From NCBI RefSeq assembly GCF_004804355.1, contig NZ_SRWZ01000002.1, positions 558,001-622,000 on the forward strand: a stretch of DNA of 64,000 nt. Reading direction: 5' to 3'. Shown in pieces: positions 27,901-34,519 of the stretch. Both the position numbers and the translations under genes were made by a program. The notes beneath the pieces are model-generated. The model made no database searches. It saw only the letters and a program-made list of their open reading frames with translations, and was not told where the DNA came from. The first letter of the stretch is position 1, and every line of letters starts with the position of its first letter. Source of the stretch: Cognatitamlana onchidii (GTDB taxonomy: Bacteria; Bacteroidota; Bacteroidia; Flavobacteriales; Flavobacteriaceae).

Positions 27901-30900
27901 TATCAATTTAGAGTAACAGACGCTCAATCGTGTACTGCAGAATCTGCAGAAATAATAGTGACGCCTAACACAACACCGACATTCACAGAAACACATGCAG
28001 ACGTTTCCTGCAATGGCAGTTCGGATGGTAGTATTGTGGTAACCACAACATCTGGAATTGCACCTTATCAATATAGTATTGATGGAGGAACAACCTATCA
28101 GTCCTCAAACGTTTTTAATGGTCTATCTGCTGCAGGAAGCCCATACAGTATAAGGGTAAGGGACGCTAAAAACTGTGAGTCTTTAGCAATGTCAGTAACC
28201 ATCGGCCAGCCCAATGTGGTTAGTGGCACTCCAACGGTTAGTCCAGGACTTACGTGTGGCACTGGTAATGTTACGCAACCGGCCACTATAACGTTGGTTG
28301 GAAGTGGTGGGACACCCCCGTATACCTATAGTTTTGATGGAGGTGTAAATTATTCGACAATGAACACTTTTGAAACGTATTCTGCAGGAACTGTATTTAC
28401 CTTTGTGAAAGATTCTAAAGGTTGTATATCGTCACAAATTGATGTACCTGTTTTTGATTTATTGCCTCCGTCAGATTTAATCTTTAATGCCACAGCAATA
28501 ACCTGTGCACCATCTAATTTAACAAGCGATGTTACATTAACCGTAGTCGATGGCGTAGGAACATTAACTTACGATTTAATAGCACCGGCAAGTGCTGTTT
28601 CCAATAGTACCGGCGATAGTTCAGGAATCTATACTGGTTTAGTACCAGATACTTACACCTTTATGGTAACTGATTCTAATGGTTGTTCTTACACTGAATC
28701 ATTTACAGTTAGCCCGGTTAACAATATTACAGTAACGGGATCTGTCGCCAACGATGTAAGTTGTACGGGTCAGTCAGATGGCGCTTTAGGGTTCAGAATA
28801 AGGAATTATGCATCAACATATTCATACGCCATAAACTCAGGAACACTGGTAACTGGTCAAAATAGTGGTTTTGTATTGATGTCTGGATTATCAGCAGGAT
28901 CATATTCTATTTTAGTAACCGATGAAAGCACCGATTGTACTGCTACATATTCATTGACGGTAGATGAGCCAGCAAGTGCATTATCAATTGATAGTGCCAC
29001 AGGAACACATGTACATTGTAATAATGATATGGCTTTAATTACAGTAAACGCATCAGGAGGAACACCTAACTATAGCTATGCTGCTGTTATTTCAGGAAGT
29101 CCTTCACCCGCGGCAGGAGATTTTATATCAAATAATGTATTAAGTGTTGATACCAATTCTGGAACAAATTTAGTTTGGGATGTTTATGTAATGGATGCTA
29201 ATAGTTGTGGTGTTGGTACACCAACTACGGTTACTCTTATCAATGACGCACTCCCTACGGTAAATATTCCTGCACTGGCTTCTAATCAGTGTAATTTAAA
29301 TGGCGATCCATTTACGTTTACCGCAACAGGCACCGGCGTTGCACCCTTATTGTATTCTATAGGAAATGGTTTCCAGTCTAGTCCAACCTATACTGTGTCC
29401 TTACCAGGCGACTATGTTGTAACGGTAAAAGATGCTAATGGATGTGAAGCAACAAGTGGCGTATTAACAGTATATCCTGTCTTGGATGTATCACCAAGTA
29501 TTACGGCGTTCCCAACATGTACAGATGGGGATGGTATTATTACGCTAACGGGTTCTGGTGGCTCAGGAAACTATGTATACGCTATTAGTGCAGGAGGCGC
29601 CATAGTATCTGGAAATACCATTTCTAATATACCTGCAGGGACACATACACTTACCATTGAAGACACTACAACTTTATGTACACGTGATAAAGCCATAACT
29701 CTCGAAGCTGCAACTCCTGTTAGCTTTTCAACAACAGCAACTCCTGTTAGTTGTAATGGTGGTAATGATGGTACCATTACAGTAAGTTTACCATCAAGCA
29801 ATAATAACCCAATATACCAATATAGTTTAGATGCTGGTGCAACTATGCAAACATCAAATATATTTACGGGTTTAACTGCTGGTAACTATAACGTTATGGT
29901 ATTTTCTGGTAGAAACTGTACATCAGTATCTGCAGAGGCTATTACAGCCCCTAATGTAATTAACGTTCCTAACCCAACGGTAATAGACTATGCCTGTTCA
30001 GTGAATACAAATACCTCAAATTTTGCAACCATTACTGTTAATGGTGTTACTGGAGGTTCTTCAAATTATACAGTATACGAATTTATTAGAGGAGGAACCA
30101 CAGTACAATCAGGATCCAGCAATGTGTATACGGAGACGGATTTGTTAGGGGGTAATTATACGATTCATGTTTATGATGATAAAGGGTGTACAAACTTCGC
30201 ATCAGCTACCATATTGCCATTTGTAACTATGGATGGACTAAGTGTTAATGTAGATAACGCCATTACATGCACCAACAATGAAGATATATCTATAGCGGTA
30301 GCTTCTACTGGAGGTACATTATCTAATATGGAATATACTGTAGAAGATAATAACAATGGCACGACAGGTGGGGTTTACAGTCAAACCAATAACTCGGGAG
30401 TATTTACAAACTTACCAATAGGAGATTTTGTGATTTCCGTTACCAATTTAGATACGGGCTGTGCGTTGCAGACCGTGCATTATGTAAATGAGCCTAACAC
30501 GTTTGATTTGACGATTGATAAAATTGTTGATGTGACTTGCTTTAACGACACAGATGGCAGTATAGAGGTTACTTTTATTGACAGAGTACCAACGCCTCTA
30601 GATGAGGCAGGCCCTTTTAGTTATAATGTTGTAGATGCCATTGGTAATTCAATAACATCTGGCTTAGTGGCTAATGCCGGACCAGTAACCTTATCTGGTT
30701 TTGCATCGGGAACTTACACCATAACGGCAAATCTTGTAAATGCACCATTCTGCGCGGTTACCAAAAGTTTCACAATTAATGCACCCATTGAGCCATTACG
30801 AATTTCTGAAACACATACAGAAATCACTTGTATGGCCGCTAATAACGATGGCACCATATCTGCAACGGCTTTAGGAGGTTGGTTTGGTGATTACGAGTTC

Positions 30901-33066
30901 CAGTTGGAATCTGCGTCGCAAGGGGTAGTTTCAGCATATAGTGCAGTTTCTAGTTTTACTAGCTTAGTTGCAGGAAATTATACAATACGAGTAAGAGATA
31001 TAAAAGGATGCGTAGTTTCAACCACTGTATTGTTAGAAAACCCACAGCCTATTACAGCCAATATTTTGGCGGTTCCATCTACCTTATTGTGTTTTGGAAA
31101 TACGGATGGCGTTATAGAAGTGAATGGCGTTACAGGTGGTCAGGGTAGTAATTATACCTATACATTAAATATGGTAGCACCAGTAGTTACGTCGTCAGGG
31201 CCTCAAAATTCAGCTAGATTTGAAGGCTTAGGAGCGGGAACTTATAATGTTCTTGTACAAGACGGTTATGGTTGTGAGTTTATAACATCTAATGTTGTAA
31301 TTAACCAACCAACCAGAATAAACGCTTTATTGGGACAGGTAAGTTCTGACACATGTATAGAAGGATCTACCCTAAATTTGAGTGCCACTGGCGGAACAGG
31401 TCCGTATGAATATAGCAATGACCCATCATTCTCTACGGTAATAGGTAGCTTTACTAACGATACTAATATTCTTGCATTTAAAACAACTATTTCCACAACT
31501 TATAGATACTATGTTAGAGATGCGAACGGATGTGTATCGAACGTTTCAAACGACATTACCATTGATCCGCTTCCGGAGCTTAAGGTTAATATAGATGCAA
31601 CCAATGCATTTATTAATTGTACAGGAGATAATACGGGGGTTATTGTGGCACAAGCAACAGGAGGTTTGGGTAATTATATTTATAGCTTACAAGATGGAAC
31701 GGGAGTAAATATTGTTCCAGCCCCAATACAAAGTAGCCCAGGTGTTTTTACTGACTTAGCTGCTGGGACATATCAAGTTCGAGTAACGAGTGGTTTAGAC
31801 TGTGATGAGGTATCGAAACAGGTGTCTATAACGGAGCCATTATTGGCATTAGAAACGACCTTTAGCACTGTGAATGTTAGTTGTGCGGGAGGGGATAATG
31901 GTCGTATTGAAATAATAGCTACAGGAGGAACAGGAGTGATTAAATATGCTATTTCTCCGCAACTAAACCAATTTTTTGAGTCTCCAATTTTTGAAGATTT
32001 AACTGCTGGCACCTATCAAGTGGTTGTTCAAGATGAATTAGGATGTTTTAGTGTCATTGATTTTGAGATAGAAGAGCCTAGCCCTGTCATGCTAAGTATT
32101 GTGCCTAACTCTATTGTACCAGAAATTTGTTCAGGTGACCTTGACGGCAGTTTTAGCGTTAATATCGAAGGAGGCATGTTGCCCTATAGTTACAGTCTCG
32201 ACGATGTTACAGCAACCTATACATCTGGGAGTTTAACACAAACTCAGTTTGATTTTAATAATCTAGGAGGGGGCGACCATGTAGTCTATGTTCGAGATGC
32301 TGCTGGATGTGAATCGGAGTGGAATGTTACCCTGCCAGAATCTGTGTTGTTAGAGCCACAACTCTCAATAGATTATGGATGTACAAGTAATTTATCTACA
32401 AATACCGTTACGGTTTCTTTAGATGCAGGTGCTGTAAATATGAGTGATGTTGATTTTTCTCTGAATGGAGGACCATTTCAAGCAAGCAACGTTTTTACCG
32501 ATGTGCCTGCCGGAATATCACACACCATTACAGCGCGTCATACAAATGGCTGTGAAAAGTTAAGCCCAGATTTTGATATTGATCAAATAGACCCCTTAAA
32601 CCTTTCAATTGGAGAAGGACAAATGAACCAGATTGTTTCGACTGTTTCAGGTGGAGTTGGTCCTTACACCTATACATTGAATGGGGAAGATTATGGCGAT
32701 GAAGAAAAGTATTTTATTTATAGTTCTGGAGATTATACGGTAAGTGTTACAGATGCCAATGGATGTGTTTCGGCTGTTAAGGGGTATTTTGAATATATAG
32801 ATGTATGTATATCCAATTATTTTACACCAAATGGAGATGGAACTATTGATGAATGGGGGCCAGGCTGTACAACTCAATATGAAGACCTTATAGTAAGAGT
32901 ATTTGATAGATACGGACGCCAAATCAAGCTACTACATGTAAATGAAAAATGGGACGGAACCTATAACGGGAAAGCCTTACCATCAGGAGACTATTGGTAC
33001 ATTCTTAAATTGAATGACCCGAAGGATGATCGAGAATTTATAGGACACTTTACACTCTACCGATAA
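19000..33066 (+). CDS. sprB: Giant SprB-type gliding adhesin, 4688 aa
   Basis: SprB-type proteins are cell-surface filaments moved along the cell by the gliding motor and exported by the type IX system. This one has an unusually long signal region (about residues 1-49), an N-terminal head domain (about 50-410), a DUF11-like domain (PNIVLTKIVEDELGNN from 411, to about 520), a linker of about 250 residues, about 42 SprB-type modules of 75-100 residues (each with a Cys near its start and a DANGC-like end), and a C-terminal CHU_C type B sorting domain (about 4600-4688, NYFTPNGDGT to GHFTLYR). A separate non-repeat domain interrupts the modules at about 1238-1437. Three seven-module super-repeats lie at about 1707-3506. 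The ATG at 19000 gives MNKPTC, matching MKKPTC in the paralogue at 34520. sprF follows after 25 bp. Confidence 0.9.
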   Translation: MNKPTCLAVIFILFQKIYSVILKFLSPNQKVVTFLLLVSILLFSNQSFAQLAVPFSPRLPGGNIKVKGDIVLIGNTVITGQGLGLPFNGSGNNNSYDGEYINVASGGDPSIFSSSTADLNLNNPCKKIVFAGLYWASVYPNEVGTNGSQQFEGTPRLEDWNQVKFKLPTGGFIDLVADNNPDPVGEEDDIIFDGYDPVNINNSFKDSPIVCYKNVTNLLQGLTEADGTYTVANLRATRGDRRGGCAAGWTLVVIYESPQLPSKFISVFDGYAGVQGSTTLDIPVSGFQTLPAPLPVNAKIGVAALEGDLGIGGDTFRFKASTSGTYTNLSDALNSNSNFFNSKITNDGAYMTNRNPNSENVLGFDIANVRIPNPSNSVLPNDATAGDLRLTTSGDGYGAFVTSFAVDIIEPNIVLTKIVEDELGNNIGGEVVNLGQQLNYVIGFQNTGNDDATGYTIRDVLPTNVVFNYPSDIAPLPPGVTIDSYDAATREIIFRVDDSVVTEFGPLLEIRFSVRVVEFCNLLNDACSNSVNNQAYGTYRSKLNPSFIISDDPSYDINNGCLLAPQATNFLADIDSCTYTEEVILCGASVTLTAPGGYDSYEWSTSPTFSPIIGTNQSIDITSTGTYYVKNNALAPCQTTDKQFDVITFGANVVNPVFPYADQTVTCPNDGKQLPNIFLCGGIGGKLIQTNLSDTTSMIWEVLDESSCSTVFDDRCANESSSCVWNQVQTGPDFMADTAGQYRLTLNYPGGCFNRFYFNVYTNLLSPNVSSADIFCDSNGKIVIGGVPSGYEYSIDGTNYQTSNTFDISTPDLYTVYIKQIGVSPNPCIFTVPDVQIRDRNFSVSTIINQPFCNGNQGNVVIAVNDVRPQYYYAISQGTSLIQSIGPVTDGGHTFFNLSPGTYTIEVSTEDGCTFSEDIEIIDPPLLVATSALTTPLTCTDGEITVTPVGGTPPYYYFVNSSSTFETIPTIPVSSSGTFDIEVVDSNNCSATISITVNQVAEPEFNVSHSDILCYGDNAGQIQFNVTNANGYAIEFSIDNGLNYQTSSVFSNLTSGSYQAMIRYTLNTSQCLTTPQNIDILEPFSTVTASAGVSQLAGCGPSGEGALRITNPQGGVPPYEFSFDNQASWTTTNEAFLAPGTYTLYARDSNGCVYPMPDIIIDQEPLAPTISISDPDFNCDGSANTTVTITNPGTDAFTYTYLLDGVLNPNTADPEVFENVPDGPHTVSVTYQLETVPTYSNLLLEDFGSGPDVSSPGINPAFCFERQVAATSCNGDFRLGNGEYTITNRLKGSIYGGWHNPVDHTSGSANGRYMAVDAGSVIPNNAVLYRKRINDIIPNRPIQVRFYATNLLRMGNTQPDASLTVELQDINGVALSSESTGGIPKTNDWVEYNRTINPGNNTSLDFVLRLEVSQTNGIDFAVDDIQVFQLPTACITQRDFPIVIDSGNAFSARILRATNETCVGADDGTITISAQNFDSTNGFQYSLDGINWITEMSSPHTIQGLSDGSYNVQIRYDAVEVGCDFSFNQSIAAANPLGVTTSESPVTCNDGATVTAIGTGGVPPYSYDLLDDTTATVINSFPANGVLVNVPAGNYLVRVTDANGCLETTTLNLVDSELPSATIINADYCYDTSNQATLEVSASGGQSPYQYSINGGAFQSNPRFTGLTPGTYNITIRDAYGCEFTLPTETIEPSVTISSVLTKELDCTASPDGIISGTITNGYSDSSSNYQYAVSFNGGTFTSLGSVGTTFTYTASASGTYQFQVTDDNACQALSNIVTVAPIEFPTATLNTVNPSCNGDTNGSVQIIPANGVAPYEYSFNGSGFSSTSLYTGLSAGINYLYEVRDSKNCVFASSFALSEPTTLVATASATPFSCDAGNGKQAAIVTINVPTTGTAPYTYSFNGSGYSSNNTLTINDNGTDQIINYSVQDANGCSDGGSLTLTQLNPPTDLDFTATDITCINTTSTATLTATNGVGALEYETIAPSPIIFGKQSSNVFTGLTPGTYLFRITDANGCYYSESTIISPVSEIVASGQVVNNVSCHGGSDGAVGFRTDRFSTSYSYSFNSGATVSGQTNSRLFFSGLSAGVQTITVTDDVTGCTASTSVTITEPTNAITIDSAIATNVHCNAYNSQITVSASNGTPGYTYAAVVFGNPAPANGDYQNSNIINIDTSAGSNLIWDVYVKDSNNCIETTTVTVILDAVPTVTVPTLATNQCSVASGFTFTATGTGLAPLTYSINGRASYQASSTFTVNAPGSYTVTIKDGNGCLATSANTVDVYEPITASALLVKDLTCAPVPTDASIDITVSGGNAPYTYEVSDDGGSTYSSFTGLPFTTSVADNYQFRITDANGCEFITDVVAVTNPVNPNIISVTPTQSILCHGEETGVISIVIDNALGLAPYTINVFNNTESRDYGTQTSGLDAGDYTITVTDAKGCTDTESVTISEPVLLVLDFDIDPITCGAGGVSLGRIIINSVTGGTANYTYHVTGVNGYDREFFNQTGATQVFEVVDFGLYEIIISDANGCNVIEQDILVASPPDDLDIDIATTVDCSLGGEAEVSIGTATTITGTGPFYFAIYTGPGMVWDSIVGGSAIWQLGAGTPVSTTFTGLIPGAIYTFIVYDDDSKCYYFETATTPIQTNSTLSVSGLSSQNVTCRGNADGNVSFDINSFYALGVDVRYELLDAQSLVSTGFIGTGTVPASGGLSVSNLGTLDFGNYIVAIEELTGSNAGCGITTLPFNITESAIDLSLTASSPKNQNCNELGAISAIAQGGTAPYEYILLPDTDPMPTSTDPSWATPNTFTTNTGAYTVYVKDAYGCIREADVTIGLDPEPTIDPVAQQCFNGTPLTINLVEGTGTALPPLTYSIGTGGVPAAFQSNNIFTMSTAGTYDLFIKDGNGCIASRTYVVEPPLLLDANLTQDLLCGTDASITLTPSGGASGPYSFEVSINSGVYNAIPGSPYTTAIAGTYQFRVTDAQSCTAESAEIIVTPNTTPTFTETHADVSCNGSSDGSIVVTTTSGIAPYQYSIDGGTTYQSSNVFNGLSAAGSPYSIRVRDAKNCESLAMSVTIGQPNVVSGTPTVSPGLTCGTGNVTQPATITLVGSGGTPPYTYSFDGGVNYSTMNTFETYSAGTVFTFVKDSKGCISSQIDVPVFDLLPPSDLIFNATAITCAPSNLTSDVTLTVVDGVGTLTYDLIAPASAVSNSTGDSSGIYTGLVPDTYTFMVTDSNGCSYTESFTVSPVNNITVTGSVANDVSCTGQSDGALGFRIRNYASTYSYAINSGTLVTGQNSGFVLMSGLSAGSYSILVTDESTDCTATYSLTVDEPASALSIDSATGTHVHCNNDMALITVNASGGTPNYSYAAVISGSPSPAAGDFISNNVLSVDTNSGTNLVWDVYVMDANSCGVGTPTTVTLINDALPTVNIPALASNQCNLNGDPFTFTATGTGVAPLLYSIGNGFQSSPTYTVSLPGDYVVTVKDANGCEATSGVLTVYPVLDVSPSITAFPTCTDGDGIITLTGSGGSGNYVYAISAGGAIVSGNTISNIPAGTHTLTIEDTTTLCTRDKAITLEAATPVSFSTTATPVSCNGGNDGTITVSLPSSNNNPIYQYSLDAGATMQTSNIFTGLTAGNYNVMVFSGRNCTSVSAEAITAPNVINVPNPTVIDYACSVNTNTSNFATITVNGVTGGSSNYTVYEFIRGGTTVQSGSSNVYTETDLLGGNYTIHVYDDKGCTNFASATILPFVTMDGLSVNVDNAITCTNNEDISIAVASTGGTLSNMEYTVEDNNNGTTGGVYSQTNNSGVFTNLPIGDFVISVTNLDTGCALQTVHYVNEPNTFDLTIDKIVDVTCFNDTDGSIEVTFIDRVPTPLDEAGPFSYNVVDAIGNSITSGLVANAGPVTLSGFASGTYTITANLVNAPFCAVTKSFTINAPIEPLRISETHTEITCMAANNDGTISATALGGWFGDYEFQLESASQGVVSAYSAVSSFTSLVAGNYTIRVRDIKGCVVSTTVLLENPQPITANILAVPSTLLCFGNTDGVIEVNGVTGGQGSNYTYTLNMVAPVVTSSGPQNSARFEGLGAGTYNVLVQDGYGCEFITSNVVINQPTRINALLGQVSSDTCIEGSTLNLSATGGTGPYEYSNDPSFSTVIGSFTNDTNILAFKTTISTTYRYYVRDANGCVSNVSNDITIDPLPELKVNIDATNAFINCTGDNTGVIVAQATGGLGNYIYSLQDGTGVNIVPAPIQSSPGVFTDLAAGTYQVRVTSGLDCDEVSKQVSITEPLLALETTFSTVNVSCAGGDNGRIEIIATGGTGVIKYAISPQLNQFFESPIFEDLTAGTYQVVVQDELGCFSVIDFEIEEPSPVMLSIVPNSIVPEICSGDLDGSFSVNIEGGMLPYSYSLDDVTATYTSGSLTQTQFDFNNLGGGDHVVYVRDAAGCESEWNVTLPESVLLEPQLSIDYGCTSNLSTNTVTVSLDAGAVNMSDVDFSLNGGPFQASNVFTDVPAGISHTITARHTNGCEKLSPDFDIDQIDPLNLSIGEGQMNQIVSTVSGGVGPYTYTLNGEDYGDEEKYFIYSSGDYTVSVTDANGCVSAVKGYFEYIDVCISNYFTPNGDGTIDEWGPGCTTQYEDLIVRVFDRYGRQIKLLHVNEKWDGTYNGKALPSGDYWYILKLNDPKDDREFIGHFTLYR
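22711..23310 (+). other. Non-repeat, jelly-roll-like domain inserted among SprB modules
   Basis: Residues about 1238-1437 of the first adhesin depart from the module pattern. LLLEDFGSGPDVSSPG, GRYMAVDAGS, RKRINDI and GIDFAVDDIQVF resemble the MAM/CBM-like beta-sandwich domains of Bacteroidetes surface proteins (ending in a conserved 'DDI' strand). A ligand-binding role is inferred. The paralogue at 34520 has no counterpart. Confidence 0.6.
24118..29517 (+). repeat. Three consecutive seven-module super-repeats in sprB
   Basis: Taking the Cys codon of the first module as anchor (KELDC, KDLTC, QDLLC, then FPTC), anchors fall at 24118, 25879, 27766 and 29518, giving periods of 1761, 1887 and 1752 bp (587, 629 and 584 residues). 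In each block the module order is the same: module 4 starts PPTDL/PPDDL/PPSDL, module 5 has VSCHGGSDG/VTCRGNADG/VSCTGQSDG, module 7 has NQC/QQC/NQC. Blocks 1 and 3 are the most alike. Confidence 0.75.
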
Positions 33067-33091
33067 TATAGGTAAAGTTAAAACCAAAATT

Positions 33092-34075
33092 ATGCAAAAG
33101 CTAAAACTAATCATGTGCTTATGTCTCTTAGTAATACTAAGGGGGTATAGTCAAGAGTTAAACTTGCCGGTTTTTACTCAGTATTTAGCTGATAATAATT
33201 TTGTGGTATCTCCTACGTTTGCAGGTATAGGGGATAACTTAAAGATAAGGGCTAATGGACTAACGCAATGGGCTGGAGTGGAAGGTGCACCAGATAATCA
33301 ATCGCTATATGGAGATGTAAGAATAGGAAACAGGTCTGGTTTAGGTTTGTCATTATACAACGATAAAAATGGTAATACCACACAAACAGGTATAAAGTTT
33401 TCCTTTGCACACCATCTTATACTAGATTATTATTCAAAACAATATTTGTCCTTTGGAATATCTTATAATATTAATACTTTTAAAATAGATATTAGTAAGT
33501 TTGATGGGGGTACAGAAAATCCAACCTTAGATCCTTTTGTTACTGACGACAGAAGAACCGCAAATAACAACTTTGATGTTGGATTTTTATATAGAAACAA
33601 AGGACTGTTCTTAAGTTTTAATGCTAATAATATTCTTGAAAAGAATCTGGACCCAAGTATTAGAGTCTCAGAACCCAGGCTATTACTAAATTATCAAGTG
33701 TATTCAGGATATGCTTTTGAAGGAAAGAAAGGCAGTTATTTAGAGTTTGAGCCTTCTGTTTATTACCAAATGTTTAGCAGCGATAGTCGCTCAAGTACGG
33801 ATGTTAGTTTTAAAGTTAGAAAATACAATAGAAAAGAGGATTACCTATGGGCTGGTGTCTCCTACAGATTTTTAAACGATCAGCTTTTTAAGCCTTTAAA
33901 CGTTGGGCCTATGATTGGTTTTCAAAAGTCAATCTTCTATTTTGGTTATGCATATCAAATTACAACCAACCAAATTGCCAATTATAGTTCGGGTACCCAT
34001 GTAGTTACTATTGGATTGAACTTTTTACAAGGCATAAGTAATTGTCCTTGTACACAAAGTCCGATAAGGCATTAA
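33092..34075 (+). CDS. sprF: PorP/SprF family outer-membrane protein, partner of the first adhesin
   Basis: This 327-residue protein has a signal peptide (about residues 1-20, GYS-Q) and the PorP/SprF fold, a predicted outer-membrane beta-barrel. The start QELNLPVFTQYLADNNFVVSPTFAGIGD and the later KFNR/KYNRKEDYLWAGVSYRFLNDQ are family hallmarks. In F. johnsoniae, SprF is needed for secretion or assembly of SprB. The gene starts 25 bp after the adhesin stop and is surely co-transcribed. It is very similar along its whole length to the protein at 42679, so the adhesin-sprF pair was duplicated as a unit. Confidence 0.92.
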   Translation: MQKLKLIMCLCLLVILRGYSQELNLPVFTQYLADNNFVVSPTFAGIGDNLKIRANGLTQWAGVEGAPDNQSLYGDVRIGNRSGLGLSLYNDKNGNTTQTGIKFSFAHHLILDYYSKQYLSFGISYNINTFKIDISKFDGGTENPTLDPFVTDDRRTANNNFDVGFLYRNKGLFLSFNANNILEKNLDPSIRVSEPRLLLNYQVYSGYAFEGKKGSYLEFEPSVYYQMFSSDSRSSTDVSFKVRKYNRKEDYLWAGVSYRFLNDQLFKPLNVGPMIGFQKSIFYFGYAYQITTNQIANYSSGTHVVTIGLNFLQGISNCPCTQSPIRH

Positions 34076-34369
34076 TAGGTTTAAAGGAACTGCACTAACG
34101 GCATAACATTTTAAGAAGTTTGTTTTAAACTTAGGTTAAGATTACCCAAACAATATCAAACGTAATGGTTACTACTATTATTGTAATAGCGCATTTATTC
34201 ACCTTATAATTGGTATTTATGGCAATAAATTTATCCGATGATCTGCAAAATACAAGTTTTAATTGATTGAAAAAACCTACAAAAACATCTAAATATCGGA
34301 TAAAATGCATAAAATTCTGACTAAAAATACATAAATATCCTTTCCTCTTTAATTTTTTCATAAAATTAT

Positions 34370-34383
34370 CGATATTTAAATCG
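34370..34383 (+). promoter_or_regulatory. CGAT-N6-ATCG dyad 150 bp before the second adhesin start
   Basis: CGATATTTAAATCG differs from the 18850 element at one base (A for T) and lies at the same distance, 150 bp, from the ATG. GAGCAA follows, as AAGCAA does at the first gene. Confidence 0.5.
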
Positions 34384-34470
34384 TCTAAGAGCAAAATGTA
34401 GGGTTGTAATGATATTTTTAAGGTATTATTCTTACATTTTAATTTAGACTTTTAATAAGTAACGAGTACA

Positions 34471-34502
34471 ATTTCTTTTTGTAAGCCCAAGCAAAAAGAA
34501 AT
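34471..34502 (+). promoter_or_regulatory. Leader hairpin of the second adhesin gene
   Basis: ATTTCTTTTTG (34471-34481) and CAAAAAGAAAT (34492-34502) form an 11-bp perfect stem with loop TAAGCCCAAG, ending 17 nt before the ATG. It matches the 18955 hairpin in stem sequence, loop core (AGCC) and position. Confidence 0.55.
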
Positions 34503-34519
34503 ACCAAAAAATAACCACC

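Larger units (their letters stand above)
34076..34519. other. Intergenic region between sprF and the second adhesin gene
   Basis: These 444 bp hold the CGAT-N6-ATCG dyad (34370-34383) and the leader hairpin (34471-34502), both shared with the first adhesin gene. No terminator for sprF and no convincing TAnnTTTG box were found. No gene is supported; an antisense frame here is rejected below. Confidence 0.6.

Noticed and set aside
20960-32922. Many short antisense and alternate frames (60-90 codons) inside the adhesin genes
   Set aside because: They mirror the repeated Thr/Gly/Ser/Asn-rich coding sequence and have no independent start or domain signals.
34131-34394. Antisense open frame of 87 codons before the second adhesin gene
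   Set aside because: It lies in AT-rich regulatory DNA, covers the conserved CGAT-N6-ATCG dyad, has no recognisable domain, and no counterpart exists at the first adhesin gene.
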